Assembly: GCF_900104845.1 (NCBI RefSeq)
Contig: NZ_FNSR01000003.1
Location: 930,001-994,000 of the forward strand
Length of the DNA: 64,000 bases
Source of the DNA: Paraburkholderia caballeronis
Lineage (GTDB): Bacteria > Pseudomonadota > Gammaproteobacteria > Burkholderiales > Burkholderiaceae
Direction: 5' to 3'
Shown here one piece after another: positions 16,424-25,735 of this stretch. The translations under genes and the position numbers were made by a program. The notes beneath the pieces are model-generated. The model worked only from the letters and a program-made list of their open reading frames with translations. It was not told the origin of the DNA and did not search any database. Each line of letters opens with the position of its first letter. The stretch's first letter is position 1.

Positions 16424-19012
16424 TCACGCGTGCGAACTGACGCTCACCCCGCGCACCCACGTTTCCAGTTGATCCGCCGGCATCGGCCGCCCGAGCAGAT
16501 ACCCCTGCAACACCGGGCATCCATGGTCGAGCAGGAATTGCCGCTGCGTGTCGGTCTCCACCCCTTCGGCGACCACCTTCATCCGCAACATCTCGCCAAT
16601 GCGCAGCACCGTCGCGGTCAGCGCACGCGCCGAGTCGCTGTGATCGAGGTCGCGCACGAAGCTGCGGTCGAGCTTCAGTTCGTCGAGCGGCAGCTTGTGC
16701 AGCACGCCGAGGCTCGAATATCCGGTGCCGAAATCGTCCATCGACAGTTTCACGCCGAGCCGGTGCAGATCCGCGATCATCGACGCGACCATCGGCTCGT
16801 CGCTCAGCATCACGCTCTCGGTCATTTCGAGCGTCAGGTCGCGCGGTTGCAGCCCGTGGGCCAGCAGCGTGCGCGCGACCCGATCCGCGAGCATGCAGTC
16901 GCGGAAATCGCTCGCGGACAGGTTGATCGAAATGCGCGGGATATCGACGCCGCGCGCGCGCCAGTCCGCGAGTTGCCGGCACGCCTGCTCCATCACCCAG
17001 TTGTCCAGTTCGCCGATCAGCCCGCATTCCTCGGCCAGCACGACGAAACGCGCCGGCGACACCGCGCCGAGCGTCGGATGCTGCCAGCGCAGCAGCGCCT
17101 CGACGCCGTCGAGTTCCTGCGCGTTCGCGCCGCCGAACTGCGGCTGATAGCACAGCGTCAGCAGATCGCGTTGCAGCGCGACGCGCAGGTCCGCTTCCAG
17201 CAGCGCCTGCTCCTGCACGTAGCGGTTCATCTCCGCGCGAAAGAAGCTGTAGCCGCCCGGCCCCTGGCCCTTCGAGTGATACATGGCGATGTCCGCGTGG
17301 CGCAGCAGCGTTTCGACGTCCGGGCCATCGACCGGGAACATCGCGATGCCGACGCTCGCGCTCGCGTGGATCGTCGCACTGCCCACGACGACCGGCTGCG
17401 CGATCGCCGCCAACAGCCGCTCGGCGACGTTCTGCGCCTGCTGCGGGCCGCAGTGCGGCAGGATCGCGACGAACTCGTCGCCGGCGAGGCGGCCGAGCAG
17501 ATCGCCTTCGCGCAGCACCGACTTGAAGCGGCGGCCGGTCTCGCACAGCACCTCGTCGCCGGTCGCGTGGCCGCGCGTATCGTTCACGCGCTTGAAACGG
17601 TCGAGGTCGATGAACACCAGTGCGAGATCCCAGCCGTCGTTGCGCGCGTCCTTCAGCAGCCCTTCGGCCTCGGCTTCGAGCATCGTGCGGTTCGGCAGGC
17701 CGGTCAGCGTGTCGCGAAACGCAAGCTGATGGATGCGCGCGCGGGTCCGTTCGCGTTCGAGCAGCAGCGCGCACAGGCTGAGGCCGATTTCGACGAGGCT
17801 CTGATGGAACGCGACCGGGCCGTGATGATCGCGGTAGTAGAAAGCAAACGTGCCGAGCACCGTGCCGTCGGTGCCTTTCACCGGATACGACCAGCACGCG
17901 GCCAGCCCGAGCGGCTGCACGAGATCGCGGTAGGCGGTCCATAGCGGATCGGTCGCGATGTCGGTGACGGCGACCGGCTCGCCGCGCCACGCGGCGGTTC
18001 CGCACGAGCCCGCGCACGGGCCGATCGGCTCGCCGTCCATCAGCCGCGTGACCGATTGCGGCAGGCGCGGCGCGGCGAGCGTGAAGAGCCGCCCTTCCGC
18101 GTCGACGCGCAGGAACGACGCCGTCACCTCCGGCGCGATCCGCTCGACCTCGACGCACAGGATCCGCGCGACCTCGGCGGCCGGCAATTCGCGCGCCATC
18201 GCGTCGAGCACCTTCTGCTGAAGCTCCTCGTGCATCTTGGTCAGCGTGATGTCGGTGAGCACCGCGAGCACGTTGACCGGCTGGTTCGCGTCGTCGCGCA
18301 CGACGGTCATGCCGATGCACAGCCAGATCGGCCGGCCGGCCTTCGTGTACAGCAGCACGTCATGGCGAAACGCATCGACGAGCGGCTGCCGCTCCGCGAT
18401 CCGGTGCAACTGCTCGACCGCGTCGGCGTCGGTGTGCAGGCCGACGAACGATTCGAACAGCCGCCGTCCGGCAACTTCGTCCAGTTCGTAACCGAGCATC
18501 TTCGTGATCGCCGCGTTCACGAACGAAATGCGCCCGTCGAGGCCCGCGACGATCACGCCGTTGTCGCTGCTGTTCACGACCATCGCAAGGCGCAGCCACT
18601 CGTCGCGCTGGCGCTGCTGGTCGGTCACGTCCTTCACGAACGCCGCGCGAAAGCGCCGGCCGGCCACGTCGAATTCGCAGACCGACAGCGCGCCCTGGCG
18701 GATCGCGCCGTCCGGACGCTCGATCGGCACGTCGGTCGCGCTCGCGCCGAGCCCGTCGATATGCTCCGGCAAGACCGCGAGCGCCGCGTGGCCCGCGAGA
18801 TCGGCCGGCACGCGTTCGCCGGATGCGCGAAACCCCTGCGGAAACAGCGCGCCCGCGTGACGCCCCTGCACCGCGGAAGCGGTCAGCCCCCACAGGACCT
18901 CGGCCGCCGGATTGATGAAACCGACCTCGTCGTGCTCGTCGACGAGCACGACGGCGTCCGGCACCTGCGCCAGAACCTGGACAAGAATTTCGGCTGCGTC
19001 CGCATTGCTCAT
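16424..19012 (-). CDS. PAS-PAS-GAF-GGDEF-EAL cyclic-di-GMP signalling protein
   Basis: The 862-residue cytosolic protein probably makes and/or breaks cyclic-di-GMP. Approximate domains are PAS 5-130, PAS 140-265, GAF 275-425, GGDEF 430-600 and EAL 610-858. The GGDEF signature reads RLAGDEF, with Ala in the first position, and an inhibitory I-site REGD lies exactly five residues before it. The EAL domain keeps EALLRW, NLSASDFRD, LEMTESV, DDFGTGYSSL, KLDRSFV and AEGVET, so phosphodiesterase activity is likely. The GAF domain contains GPCAGSCGTAAW. The ATG at 19012 gives a normal PAS start. Extending upstream would translate a 13-bp tandem repeat as low-complexity peptide and is rejected. Confidence 0.9.
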   Translation of the reverse strand: MSNADAAEILVQVLAQVPDAVVLVDEHDEVGFINPAAEVLWGLTASAVQGRHAGALFPQGFRASGERVPADLAGHAALAVLPEHIDGLGASATDVPIERPDGAIRQGALSVCEFDVAGRRFRAAFVKDVTDQQRQRDEWLRLAMVVNSSDNGVIVAGLDGRISFVNAAITKMLGYELDEVAGRRLFESFVGLHTDADAVEQLHRIAERQPLVDAFRHDVLLYTKAGRPIWLCIGMTVVRDDANQPVNVLAVLTDITLTKMHEELQQKVLDAMARELPAAEVARILCVEVERIAPEVTASFLRVDAEGRLFTLAAPRLPQSVTRLMDGEPIGPCAGSCGTAAWRGEPVAVTDIATDPLWTAYRDLVQPLGLAACWSYPVKGTDGTVLGTFAFYYRDHHGPVAFHQSLVEIGLSLCALLLERERTRARIHQLAFRDTLTGLPNRTMLEAEAEGLLKDARNDGWDLALVFIDLDRFKRVNDTRGHATGDEVLCETGRRFKSVLREGDLLGRLAGDEFVAILPHCGPQQAQNVAERLLAAIAQPVVVGSATIHASASVGIAMFPVDGPDVETLLRHADIAMYHSKGQGPGGYSFFRAEMNRYVQEQALLEADLRVALQRDLLTLCYQPQFGGANAQELDGVEALLRWQHPTLGAVSPARFVVLAEECGLIGELDNWVMEQACRQLADWRARGVDIPRISINLSASDFRDCMLADRVARTLLAHGLQPRDLTLEMTESVMLSDEPMVASMIADLHRLGVKLSMDDFGTGYSSLGVLHKLPLDELKLDRSFVRDLDHSDSARALTATVLRIGEMLRMKVVAEGVETDTQRQFLLDHGCPVLQGYLLGRPMPADQLETWVRGVSVSSHA

Positions 19013-19290
19013 GTCTTCGCCCGCCTTTTCGGTGTTGCCGCCGGACCGCGGAACCACGCCCGCGAAGGTTCGCATCGGCCGCGCACCGCCACCGGCGCGG
19101 GCCACTGAACGAGAATAGCGCAGCCATTGCCGGAACACTATGCCGGAAGCCGCGCGCGAATGTGCGGAACCCGCCGTTCGCGCGACGTATAGGGCCGGCG
19201 CAGCTTCCGTGCTCGACGGGAAGGATGCCGAAACGCGCAACGAAACCCGCCCGGTTCCGGCCACCGAAGGCCATTCGAAAGGTCGCCGCC

Positions 19291-19396
19291 GATCGAGCCC
19301 GCCGATCGAGCCCGCCGATCGAGCCCGCCGATCGAGCCCGCCGATCGAGCCCGCCGATCGAGCCCGCCGATCAAAACCCACCGATCAAAACCCGCC
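19291..19396. repeat. 13-bp tandem repeat in the GGDEF-EAL gene leader
   Basis: Six identical head-to-tail copies of GATCGAGCCCGCC occupy 19291-19368. Two 14-bp variants, GATCAAAACCCACC and GATCAAAACCCGCC, follow to 19396, and then two GCCGCAAAAACCACC-like units. The array lies 279 bp upstream of the GGDEF-EAL start and 30 bp past the efflux lipoprotein stop. The perfect identity of six copies suggests recent slippage. Confidence 0.95.
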
Positions 19397-19425
19397 GCCG
19401 CAAAAACCACCGCCGCAAAAACCGC

Positions 19426-21006
19426 TCAACGGTCCGCACGCGCCGCCGCCGGCGCGCCGCTGCCCGGATCGTCGATCCGCCAGCCGCCGCCCATCGCGCG
19501 AAACAGCGCGACTTGCGCCTGCACCTCGGCCGCCTGGTCGCGCACCTGCGCGGACCGGCTTTCGAGCAGCGCGACCCGCGCGTCGTCCACCTCGGCGCGC
19601 CCCGCGTCGCCGACCGCCAGCCGCCGCGTCACCTTGTGCAGCGCCGTCTCGCGTTCGGCCACTTCCGCGTCGCGCATCCGCCGCTGCGCGGTCTGCCGGT
19701 TCAGCCGCGCGAGCGCCCGCTCGACGTCGTACAGCGCCGCGAGCGCCGTCCGCTCGTACGCCTGCAACGCCTGGTTCGCGCGCGCGTCGGACAGCTCGAT
19801 CTGCGAGCGCCGCGCGCCGAAGTCGATCAGCGGCAGCGCCGCGCCCGCGCCGAACAGCCAGAACGTGCTCGGCCCGATCGCCTGGCCGGCGAGATCGAGC
19901 CCGTTGCGCGCGAGCAGCGCGCTCAGCGAGAACGTCGGCCAGTAGTTGAGCCGCGCGACGTCCGACTGCGCGATGCTCGCGCGCAGCCGCGCCTCGGCGG
20001 CGATCAGGTCCGGCCGGCGCATCATCAGGTCGACCGGCTGCCCCGGCCCGATCGCCGGCAGCGCCGCCGGCAACCCCGCATCGCCGGCGAGCAGGTCGCC
20101 GAACGCGCCCGGCTGCTGCGCGCACAGGTTCTCCAGTCCGAGCCTTGCCTGCGTGATCGCCGCGTCGATTTCCTGCTGCCGCGCGCCGACCTGCGCGAGC
20201 GCCGCCTGCGCGACGTTGATGCTCGTGCTCAGCACGACGCCGGCCGTATAGCTCCTGCCCGCGATCGCGACGAAGTCGCGCGCGATCGCCTCGCTCTGCG
20301 CGAGCAGCGCGCGCTGCCGGACCAGCGCGCGATACGTGACGTACAGATCGGCGACCGCCGACGCGACCGCGAGCCGGACCGCCTGCGCGTCGCCGGCGGC
20401 GGCCGTCGCGAGCGAGCGCGTCGCGGCAAGCCGCGCGCGATTGCGGCCGAACACGTCGACCTCCCATTGCGCCTGCACGCCGACGCGCCACATCTGCACG
20501 GTCAGGTCGTTCACGCCGAGCAGCTGCTGCAACTCCAGTTCCGTTTCGCCGCCGTGATAACGCAACCCCTCGACGCCCGCGCCGACCATCGGAAAAAGCT
20601 GCGAGCGCGCGGCGACGATCGTCGCGCGCGCCTCGTCGAGCCGCGTCGCCGCGAGGCGGATGTCGTGGTTCTGCGCGAGCGCGAGCGTCACCAGCTGCGT
20701 GAGCGTGCCGTCGTGGTAGAGCGTCCACCATTCGGCCAGTTGCGCGTCGCTTTCGACCGGCGTCGCGGCCTGGGCCGCGTCGGCTTCCGCGAACTTCGGC
20801 GGCAGCGGCTGCGCCGAATCGAGCCGCAATGGCCGGTAGCAGCCGGACACGAGCAGCGCCGCAAGCACGCACGCGGCGGCGGCACGCGCGGCCGCGCGAG
20901 CGCCGCCGGGTCCGCGTCCGCACCGCCGTCTGGGTGCAAGTGCCGGTGCGGGGCCACGTCCACGCCCCGGCCCGCGGGCACATCCGCATCGATCACCGGT
21001 TCTCAC
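19426..21006 (-). CDS. Outer-membrane efflux lipoprotein (OprM/NodT family)
   Basis: This is the outer-membrane duct of the RND pump. A lipobox LLVSGC precedes YRPLRLDSAQPLPPKFAEA. The body shows two homologous TolC-like halves with long alpha-helical hairpins (TLALAQNHDIRLAATRLDEARA in the first, RPDLIAAEARLRASIAQSDVARLNYWPTFSLS in the second). The start is uncertain. A GTG at 21006 has GGGAGA upstream and overlaps the RND stop by 14 bases, but it leaves about 55 residues before the Cys. A shorter start using a rare codon is possible. With the 21006 start the length is about 526 residues. Confidence 0.85.
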   Translation of the reverse strand: MRTGDRCGCARGPGRGRGPAPALAPRRRCGRGPGGARAAARAAAACVLAALLVSGCYRPLRLDSAQPLPPKFAEADAAQAATPVESDAQLAEWWTLYHDGTLTQLVTLALAQNHDIRLAATRLDEARATIVAARSQLFPMVGAGVEGLRYHGGETELELQQLLGVNDLTVQMWRVGVQAQWEVDVFGRNRARLAATRSLATAAAGDAQAVRLAVASAVADLYVTYRALVRQRALLAQSEAIARDFVAIAGRSYTAGVVLSTSINVAQAALAQVGARQQEIDAAITQARLGLENLCAQQPGAFGDLLAGDAGLPAALPAIGPGQPVDLMMRRPDLIAAEARLRASIAQSDVARLNYWPTFSLSALLARNGLDLAGQAIGPSTFWLFGAGAALPLIDFGARRSQIELSDARANQALQAYERTALAALYDVERALARLNRQTAQRRMRDAEVAERETALHKVTRRLAVGDAGRAEVDDARVALLESRSAQVRDQAAEVQAQVALFRAMGGGWRIDDPGSGAPAAARADR

Positions 21007-24000
21007 GCCCGTCTCCCGCCGGCGCGGCGTCGCCGCTCTCCGTGTCGCGAATCGAGAAGAACTGCGCATACAGCGCCGGCACCGCCACCATCGTCAGCAC
21101 GGTCGCGAACGCGAGGCCCGCCATCATCGTGATCGCCATGTCGCGAAAGAACGGGTCCCACAGCAGCGGCACCATCCCGAGTATCGTCGTGCCGGCCGCG
21201 AGGCCGACCGGCCGCAGCCGGCTCATCGAGCCGTCGACCACCGCCCGCATCCGCGGCACGCCCGCCGCGATCTGCGCGTCGAGTTCCTGCACCAGCACCA
21301 CGCCGTTCTTGATCATCATGCCGACGAGGCTCAACAGCCCGAGCAGCGCCATGAAGCCGAACTCGCCGCGAAACACCAGCAGCCCGAACGTCACGCCGAT
21401 GATCGCCATCGGCAGCACCACCAGCACGACGAGCGCCGACCTCACGCGCGCGAACATGAACAGCACGATCAGCACCATCGCGGTGAAGCCGATCGGCAAC
21501 TGGCGAAACAGGCTCGCCTGCGCCTGCGCGGACGATTCGTGCTCGCCGCCCCATTCCGCGCGATAGCCGGGCGGCAGCGCAATCGCCTCGACGGCGCCGC
21601 GCACGCGCTCGAACACAGCGACGCTGTTGCGCCCGTACTCGACGCCCGCGCGCACGGTCAGCGTGCGGATGCGCTCGCGGCGCGCGATCGCGCCTTCGTC
21701 GGTGCGGATCGCGAAACCGTCGATCACGTCCGCGAGCGGCAGATACCGGCGCTGCGTCGCGCTGAACACCTGCAGCCCCGCGAGCCGGTCGGTGCCGCGC
21801 GCGGCCGTCGGCTCGCCGAGCACGACCGGGATGATCTGGTCGTCCTCGCGGAACACGCCGACCGGCAGCCCTTCGGTCGCATAAGCGAGCACGTCGCTGA
21901 ACTGCCGCCGCGTGACGCCCGCGTTGCGCGCGCGCACGTCGTCGAACACCGGCTCGACCTCGTCAACCGGCGTTTCCCAGTCGTCGCGCACGAGGTCGAT
22001 CTCGCGGTCCGCGCGCAGCGCGGCTTCCGTCTGTTCGGCCAGATGGCGCAGCACCGCCGGGTCCGGGCCGCTGAAGCGCACCTGGATCGGCTCGCCGCTC
22101 GCCGGGCCGAAACTCGGCCGCGACACGCTCCACAGCGCCTCCGGATGCTCGCGGCGCAGCCTCTCGACGAGCGGCGGCACCAGCGGATCGATGTCCGCCG
22201 CGCTGTGCGTCGTCACGATGAACTGCGCATACGCGGGGTTCGGCGTCTCCGGATCGTAGACCAGGAAAAACCGCGTCGCGCCGCCGCCGATGTACGTGCC
22301 GACGTGATCGACGCCGCGCTGCGCGAGCAGCAGCGTCTCGACCGCGCGCGTGCGTTCCGCGACGGTGCGGATGTCGGTGCCGCGCGGCATCCGCATGTCG
22401 ACGTAGAAGATCGGCGTGGTCGACGCCGGAAAGAAGCTCTGCCCGACGAAGCGGAAGCCCCAGAGCCCCGCGACGGTCAGCAGCACGAGCGCCGCGATCG
22501 CCCCGACCCGCCGCCGGATCACCCAGTCGAGCGTGCGCCGGTAGCGCACGTAGATCGCGGAGCCGTACGCTGCGCCCGCGTCTTGCGGCTTCGGCCGGAA
22601 CAGGTAATAACCGGCGAGCGGCGTCAGCCCGACCGCGATGACCCAGCTAAGCAGCAGCGAGATCGCCGCGACGGCGAACAGCGACGCGCAGAACTCGCCG
22701 ACCGCGTCCGGCGACAACCCGATCCCCGAGAACGCGAGGATGCCGACGACCGTCGACGCGAGCAGCACCCACTGCTGCTGGCGCAGCACCGCGCCGGCCG
22801 CTTCGACGTGCGACTCGCCGCGCTCGACGCGCACCAGCATCCCTTCGCAGACGACGATCGTGTTGTCGGTCAGCATCCCCATCACGATGATCAGCGCGCC
22901 GAGCGAGATCCGCTGCAGTTCGATGCCGAACGCGTACATGAGCGCGAGCGTGCCGAGGATCGACAGCAGCAGTTCGACGCCGAGCACCACGCCCGCGCGC
23001 CAGCCTAGCCCGACGCCGAGCGCGATGCCGACGATCGCGACCGACAGGAACACGTCCATGATGAAGCCGCGCACGCTCGCATCGACCGTCTCGGGCTGGT
23101 CGTACAGCACGTGCAGTTCCATGCCGACGGGCCGGTCGCGCGTGAGTTCGAGCATCTTCGCCTTCACCTCCCTGCCGACCTGCACGACGTTCACGTTCGC
23201 GCGCGCGCTGATGCCGATCGTCAGCGCGGGTTCGCCGTTGTAGCGGATCAGTTGCGTCGGGATCGACGCGTAGCCGTAGCCGACGCGCGCGAGGTCGCCC
23301 AACTGGATCGGCGCGCCCGGGTTGCCGACCGGCAGCGTCCGCACGCCGTCGAGGCTGTCGAGCAGGCCGGTCGGCGCGATGCGCAGGTTCGCGGCGTCCG
23401 CGCGCACGCTGCCGGCCGCGCGCATTTCGCCCTGCAAAAACAGGCCCTGCGCGATGTCGTCGGTGGACAGGTTCGCGGCGGCGAGCGCGGCCTGATCGAC
23501 GTCGACGCGAACCTGCTCCTGCTGGTTGCCCGCGATCACGACGTCGGACACGTCCGGCAGCGTCAGCAACTGCCGCCGCAGTTCGCGCGCATACCGATGC
23601 AGTTCCGCGCTCGTATAACCGTAGCCGGTCAGCGCGTAGAACATCCCGTACACGTCGCCGAAACGGTCGACGACGATCGTCGGCCCCGCGCCCGCCGGCA
23701 GGCGCGGCGCGACGTCGGACACCTGGCGGCGCAGTTCGTCCCAGATCTGCGGCAGTTCCGGCGAGCGGAACCGGTCGCGGATGTTCACGCGGACCTCCGA
23801 ATAACCGGGCAGCGAGCGCGACGTGATGAAATCGACCTGCTCCATCTGCTGGATCGAGCTTTCGAGCAGATCGGTCACCTGGCTCTCGACCTGCTCCGCG
23901 CTCGCGCCGGGAAAACGCGTGACGACGATCGCGGTCTTGATCGTGAACTTCGGGTCTTCGAGCCGGCCGATGTTCACGTACGCATAGAGGCCGCCGATCA

Positions 24001-24064
24001 GGCATGCGAGCGCGATCACCCAGGCGATCAGCGGGCGCTCGATCAACGCGCGCGCGAAACTCAT
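20993..24064 (-). CDS. RND efflux pump inner-membrane transporter
   Basis: The 1023-residue protein starts MSFARALIERPLIAWVIALACLIGG and has the RND layout of 12 membrane helices and two large periplasmic loops. The TM4 proton-relay region reads MLTDNTIVVCEGML, where AcrB-type pumps have two adjacent Asp, so the second Asp is Asn here. TM10 keeps the Lys in MMIKNGVVLVQELD. Its ATG overlaps the adaptor stop by 4 bases (ATGA). An apparent longer ORF reaching 25084 is only the adaptor gene read in the wrong frame. Substrate range (drugs, solvents or other) is not readable from sequence. Confidence 0.94.
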   Translation of the reverse strand: MSFARALIERPLIAWVIALACLIGGLYAYVNIGRLEDPKFTIKTAIVVTRFPGASAEQVESQVTDLLESSIQQMEQVDFITSRSLPGYSEVRVNIRDRFRSPELPQIWDELRRQVSDVAPRLPAGAGPTIVVDRFGDVYGMFYALTGYGYTSAELHRYARELRRQLLTLPDVSDVVIAGNQQEQVRVDVDQAALAAANLSTDDIAQGLFLQGEMRAAGSVRADAANLRIAPTGLLDSLDGVRTLPVGNPGAPIQLGDLARVGYGYASIPTQLIRYNGEPALTIGISARANVNVVQVGREVKAKMLELTRDRPVGMELHVLYDQPETVDASVRGFIMDVFLSVAIVGIALGVGLGWRAGVVLGVELLLSILGTLALMYAFGIELQRISLGALIIVMGMLTDNTIVVCEGMLVRVERGESHVEAAGAVLRQQQWVLLASTVVGILAFSGIGLSPDAVGEFCASLFAVAAISLLLSWVIAVGLTPLAGYYLFRPKPQDAGAAYGSAIYVRYRRTLDWVIRRRVGAIAALVLLTVAGLWGFRFVGQSFFPASTTPIFYVDMRMPRGTDIRTVAERTRAVETLLLAQRGVDHVGTYIGGGATRFFLVYDPETPNPAYAQFIVTTHSAADIDPLVPPLVERLRREHPEALWSVSRPSFGPASGEPIQVRFSGPDPAVLRHLAEQTEAALRADREIDLVRDDWETPVDEVEPVFDDVRARNAGVTRRQFSDVLAYATEGLPVGVFREDDQIIPVVLGEPTAARGTDRLAGLQVFSATQRRYLPLADVIDGFAIRTDEGAIARRERIRTLTVRAGVEYGRNSVAVFERVRGAVEAIALPPGYRAEWGGEHESSAQAQASLFRQLPIGFTAMVLIVLFMFARVRSALVVLVVLPMAIIGVTFGLLVFRGEFGFMALLGLLSLVGMMIKNGVVLVQELDAQIAAGVPRMRAVVDGSMSRLRPVGLAAGTTILGMVPLLWDPFFRDMAITMMAGLAFATVLTMVAVPALYAQFFSIRDTESGDAAPAGDGRENR

Positions 24065-25194
24065 CGAAGGTCTCCGAGTGGCCGCACGGCGTCGCCGTCG
24101 CGCAATAGCTGCGCGCCCGCCGCGACGACGCGGTCGCCCGCATGCAGATCGCCTTCGACCACCACCGCGCCGTCCGCCTCGCGCAATTCGCGCGGCGTCA
24201 CGGCTACCGCATGCACGCGCGAGTCGCCGTCCTGAAGCCGCCAGACGCGATGGCCGCCGTCCGGCGCAACCGACAGCGCGCCGAACGGCACGGTCAGCAC
24301 CGTCGCCTGCGCCGCCGCCGGCGCGGGCAGCGCGCCGAGCACGCGCACCCGCACCGCCATCCCCGGCAAGAGGCGCACCGACGGCGCACGCACGGTGCTG
24401 AACACGAGCCGGTACGACGACGCGCCAGGGCCGCCGACCGTCGAGTTCTCGCGATACGCGAGGTCGAACAGCTGGTCGGGCCGGTCGGGCGTCCACGCCT
24501 GCGCGCGCAGTCCGCCGTTCAGCGGCAGCGCCTCGGCTACGCGTTGCGGCAGTTCGATGCCGATGTCGACGCGCGTCGCGTTCTCGAAGCTCACGACCGG
24601 CATGCCGGCCTGCACGGTCTGCTCGGTCTCGACGTTGCGTTGCAGGACGCGCCCGGCGAACGGTGCGACGAGCCGCGTGTTGTCGAGGTCGCGCCGCGCG
24701 AGATCCCGCTGCACGGCCGCCGCTTCGAGCGCGGTTTTCAACTGGTCGAACGCCGCATCGGACAGGATGTTCTCGTGATTCAGCACCGCCTTGCGGCTCA
24801 CGTCGTCCGCCAGTTGCGCGTATTGCGCCTGCGCGCGGCGCAGCACCAGCGCATAGGGCACGTCGTCGAGCCGCGCGATCAGTTGTCCCTTCGCGACCGG
24901 CTGGCCGTCGCGCACCGCGAACCCGACGATGCGGCCCGGCACCTGAAACGCGAGCGGCGACACGCTCGAACGTTCGACCCGCCCGGCGAACTCGCGCAGC
25001 GACGCGGCCGCGCCGCCGCCGACCGTCGCCACCCGCACCGGGCGCGGGCCGGTCTGCGCGCTTTCCTCGCGCTGCCGGCTGCACGCGCCAAGCAGCAGCA
25101 TGGCCGCCAGCAGCGCGGCCGTGACGGCTTGCGCGGCGCGGCGCGTATCGCCGCCGGCGCGCTCCGTCGCGTCAACGATCCTCGTACCCGCCAT
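24061..25194 (-). CDS. RND efflux periplasmic adaptor lipoprotein
   Basis: The 377-residue membrane-fusion protein links pump and duct. A lipobox LLLGAC at about residue 33 is followed by the HlyD-like lipoyl half GRVERSSVSPLAFQVPGRIVGFAVRDGQPVAKGQLIARLD. An alpha-hairpin then carries NHENILSDAAFDQLKTALEAAAVQRDLARRDLDNTRLVAPFAGRVLQRNVE. The ATG at 25194 has GGGGAGAG directly upstream, which decides the start against longer in-frame options. It is the first gene of the three-gene operon adaptor-pump-duct. No regulator lies next to it. Confidence 0.92.
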   Translation of the reverse strand: MAGTRIVDATERAGGDTRRAAQAVTAALLAAMLLLGACSRQREESAQTGPRPVRVATVGGGAAASLREFAGRVERSSVSPLAFQVPGRIVGFAVRDGQPVAKGQLIARLDDVPYALVLRRAQAQYAQLADDVSRKAVLNHENILSDAAFDQLKTALEAAAVQRDLARRDLDNTRLVAPFAGRVLQRNVETEQTVQAGMPVVSFENATRVDIGIELPQRVAEALPLNGGLRAQAWTPDRPDQLFDLAYRENSTVGGPGASSYRLVFSTVRAPSVRLLPGMAVRVRVLGALPAPAAAQATVLTVPFGALSVAPDGGHRVWRLQDGDSRVHAVAVTPRELREADGAVVVEGDLHAGDRVVAAGAQLLRDGDAVRPLGDLR

Positions 25195-25735
25195 GCCACT
25201 CTCCCCGCTTCGAGTGCTACCGGTTTGCCGAATGGGATGCCGACTGTTGCAACGAGCTTTCGGATGGACGGCTTTCGAGCCGCGCCTGCGGTCGCGATGA
25301 CTGCGATGCCGGCCTGGCCGAGCGTCGTCCTCGCACGGCGGCTGCGCGCGGCACGCGAACACGATCCGCGGACGCTGATATCCGGCCCGGGCCATCTTCA
25401 CGACAGCGGTGACGAGCTTGAAAAACACGGCCTGATGCATCGAGATCGGCACCGGGTACCGGATGTTGCAGAAGCAACCGCCCATCCGTGATCCGAAAGC
25501 GGAAGGAAAGCCGGAGCAGCGAGCGAAGCCCACTTTCGTCTGCGCGAGCCTGCGCGGCCGCGAAAGAATCCCGATATCGACGCTCGACGCTCGACCCGGC
25601 AGGCATCGCGGCCGACGCGAACAGCGACCGTTCCGACTGGACCCGTGATGCCATCCACCGCAGTTCCGGATAACCGCCGCCGCTCTTCTGAAACGCACCG
25701 TCCGGCGGACTCGCCTTCATCGACGCACCGCTGCG
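25195..25735. other. Spacer between the efflux operon and phospholipase A
   Basis: This 541-bp region contains open frames on both strands, but none has a ribosome site, family motif or normal amino-acid composition. It probably holds the efflux operon promoter. No regulator gene and no recognisable remnant was found. Confidence 0.45.

Noticed and set aside
24064..25084. Apparent 340-residue N-terminal extension of the RND pump
   Set aside because: It is the adaptor gene read in another frame. The pump ATG overlaps the adaptor stop by 4 bases and starts the conserved first helix.
25217..25720. Minus-strand 167-codon frame between the efflux operon and pldA
   Set aside because: No ribosome site, no domain, biased composition and overlap with other random frames.
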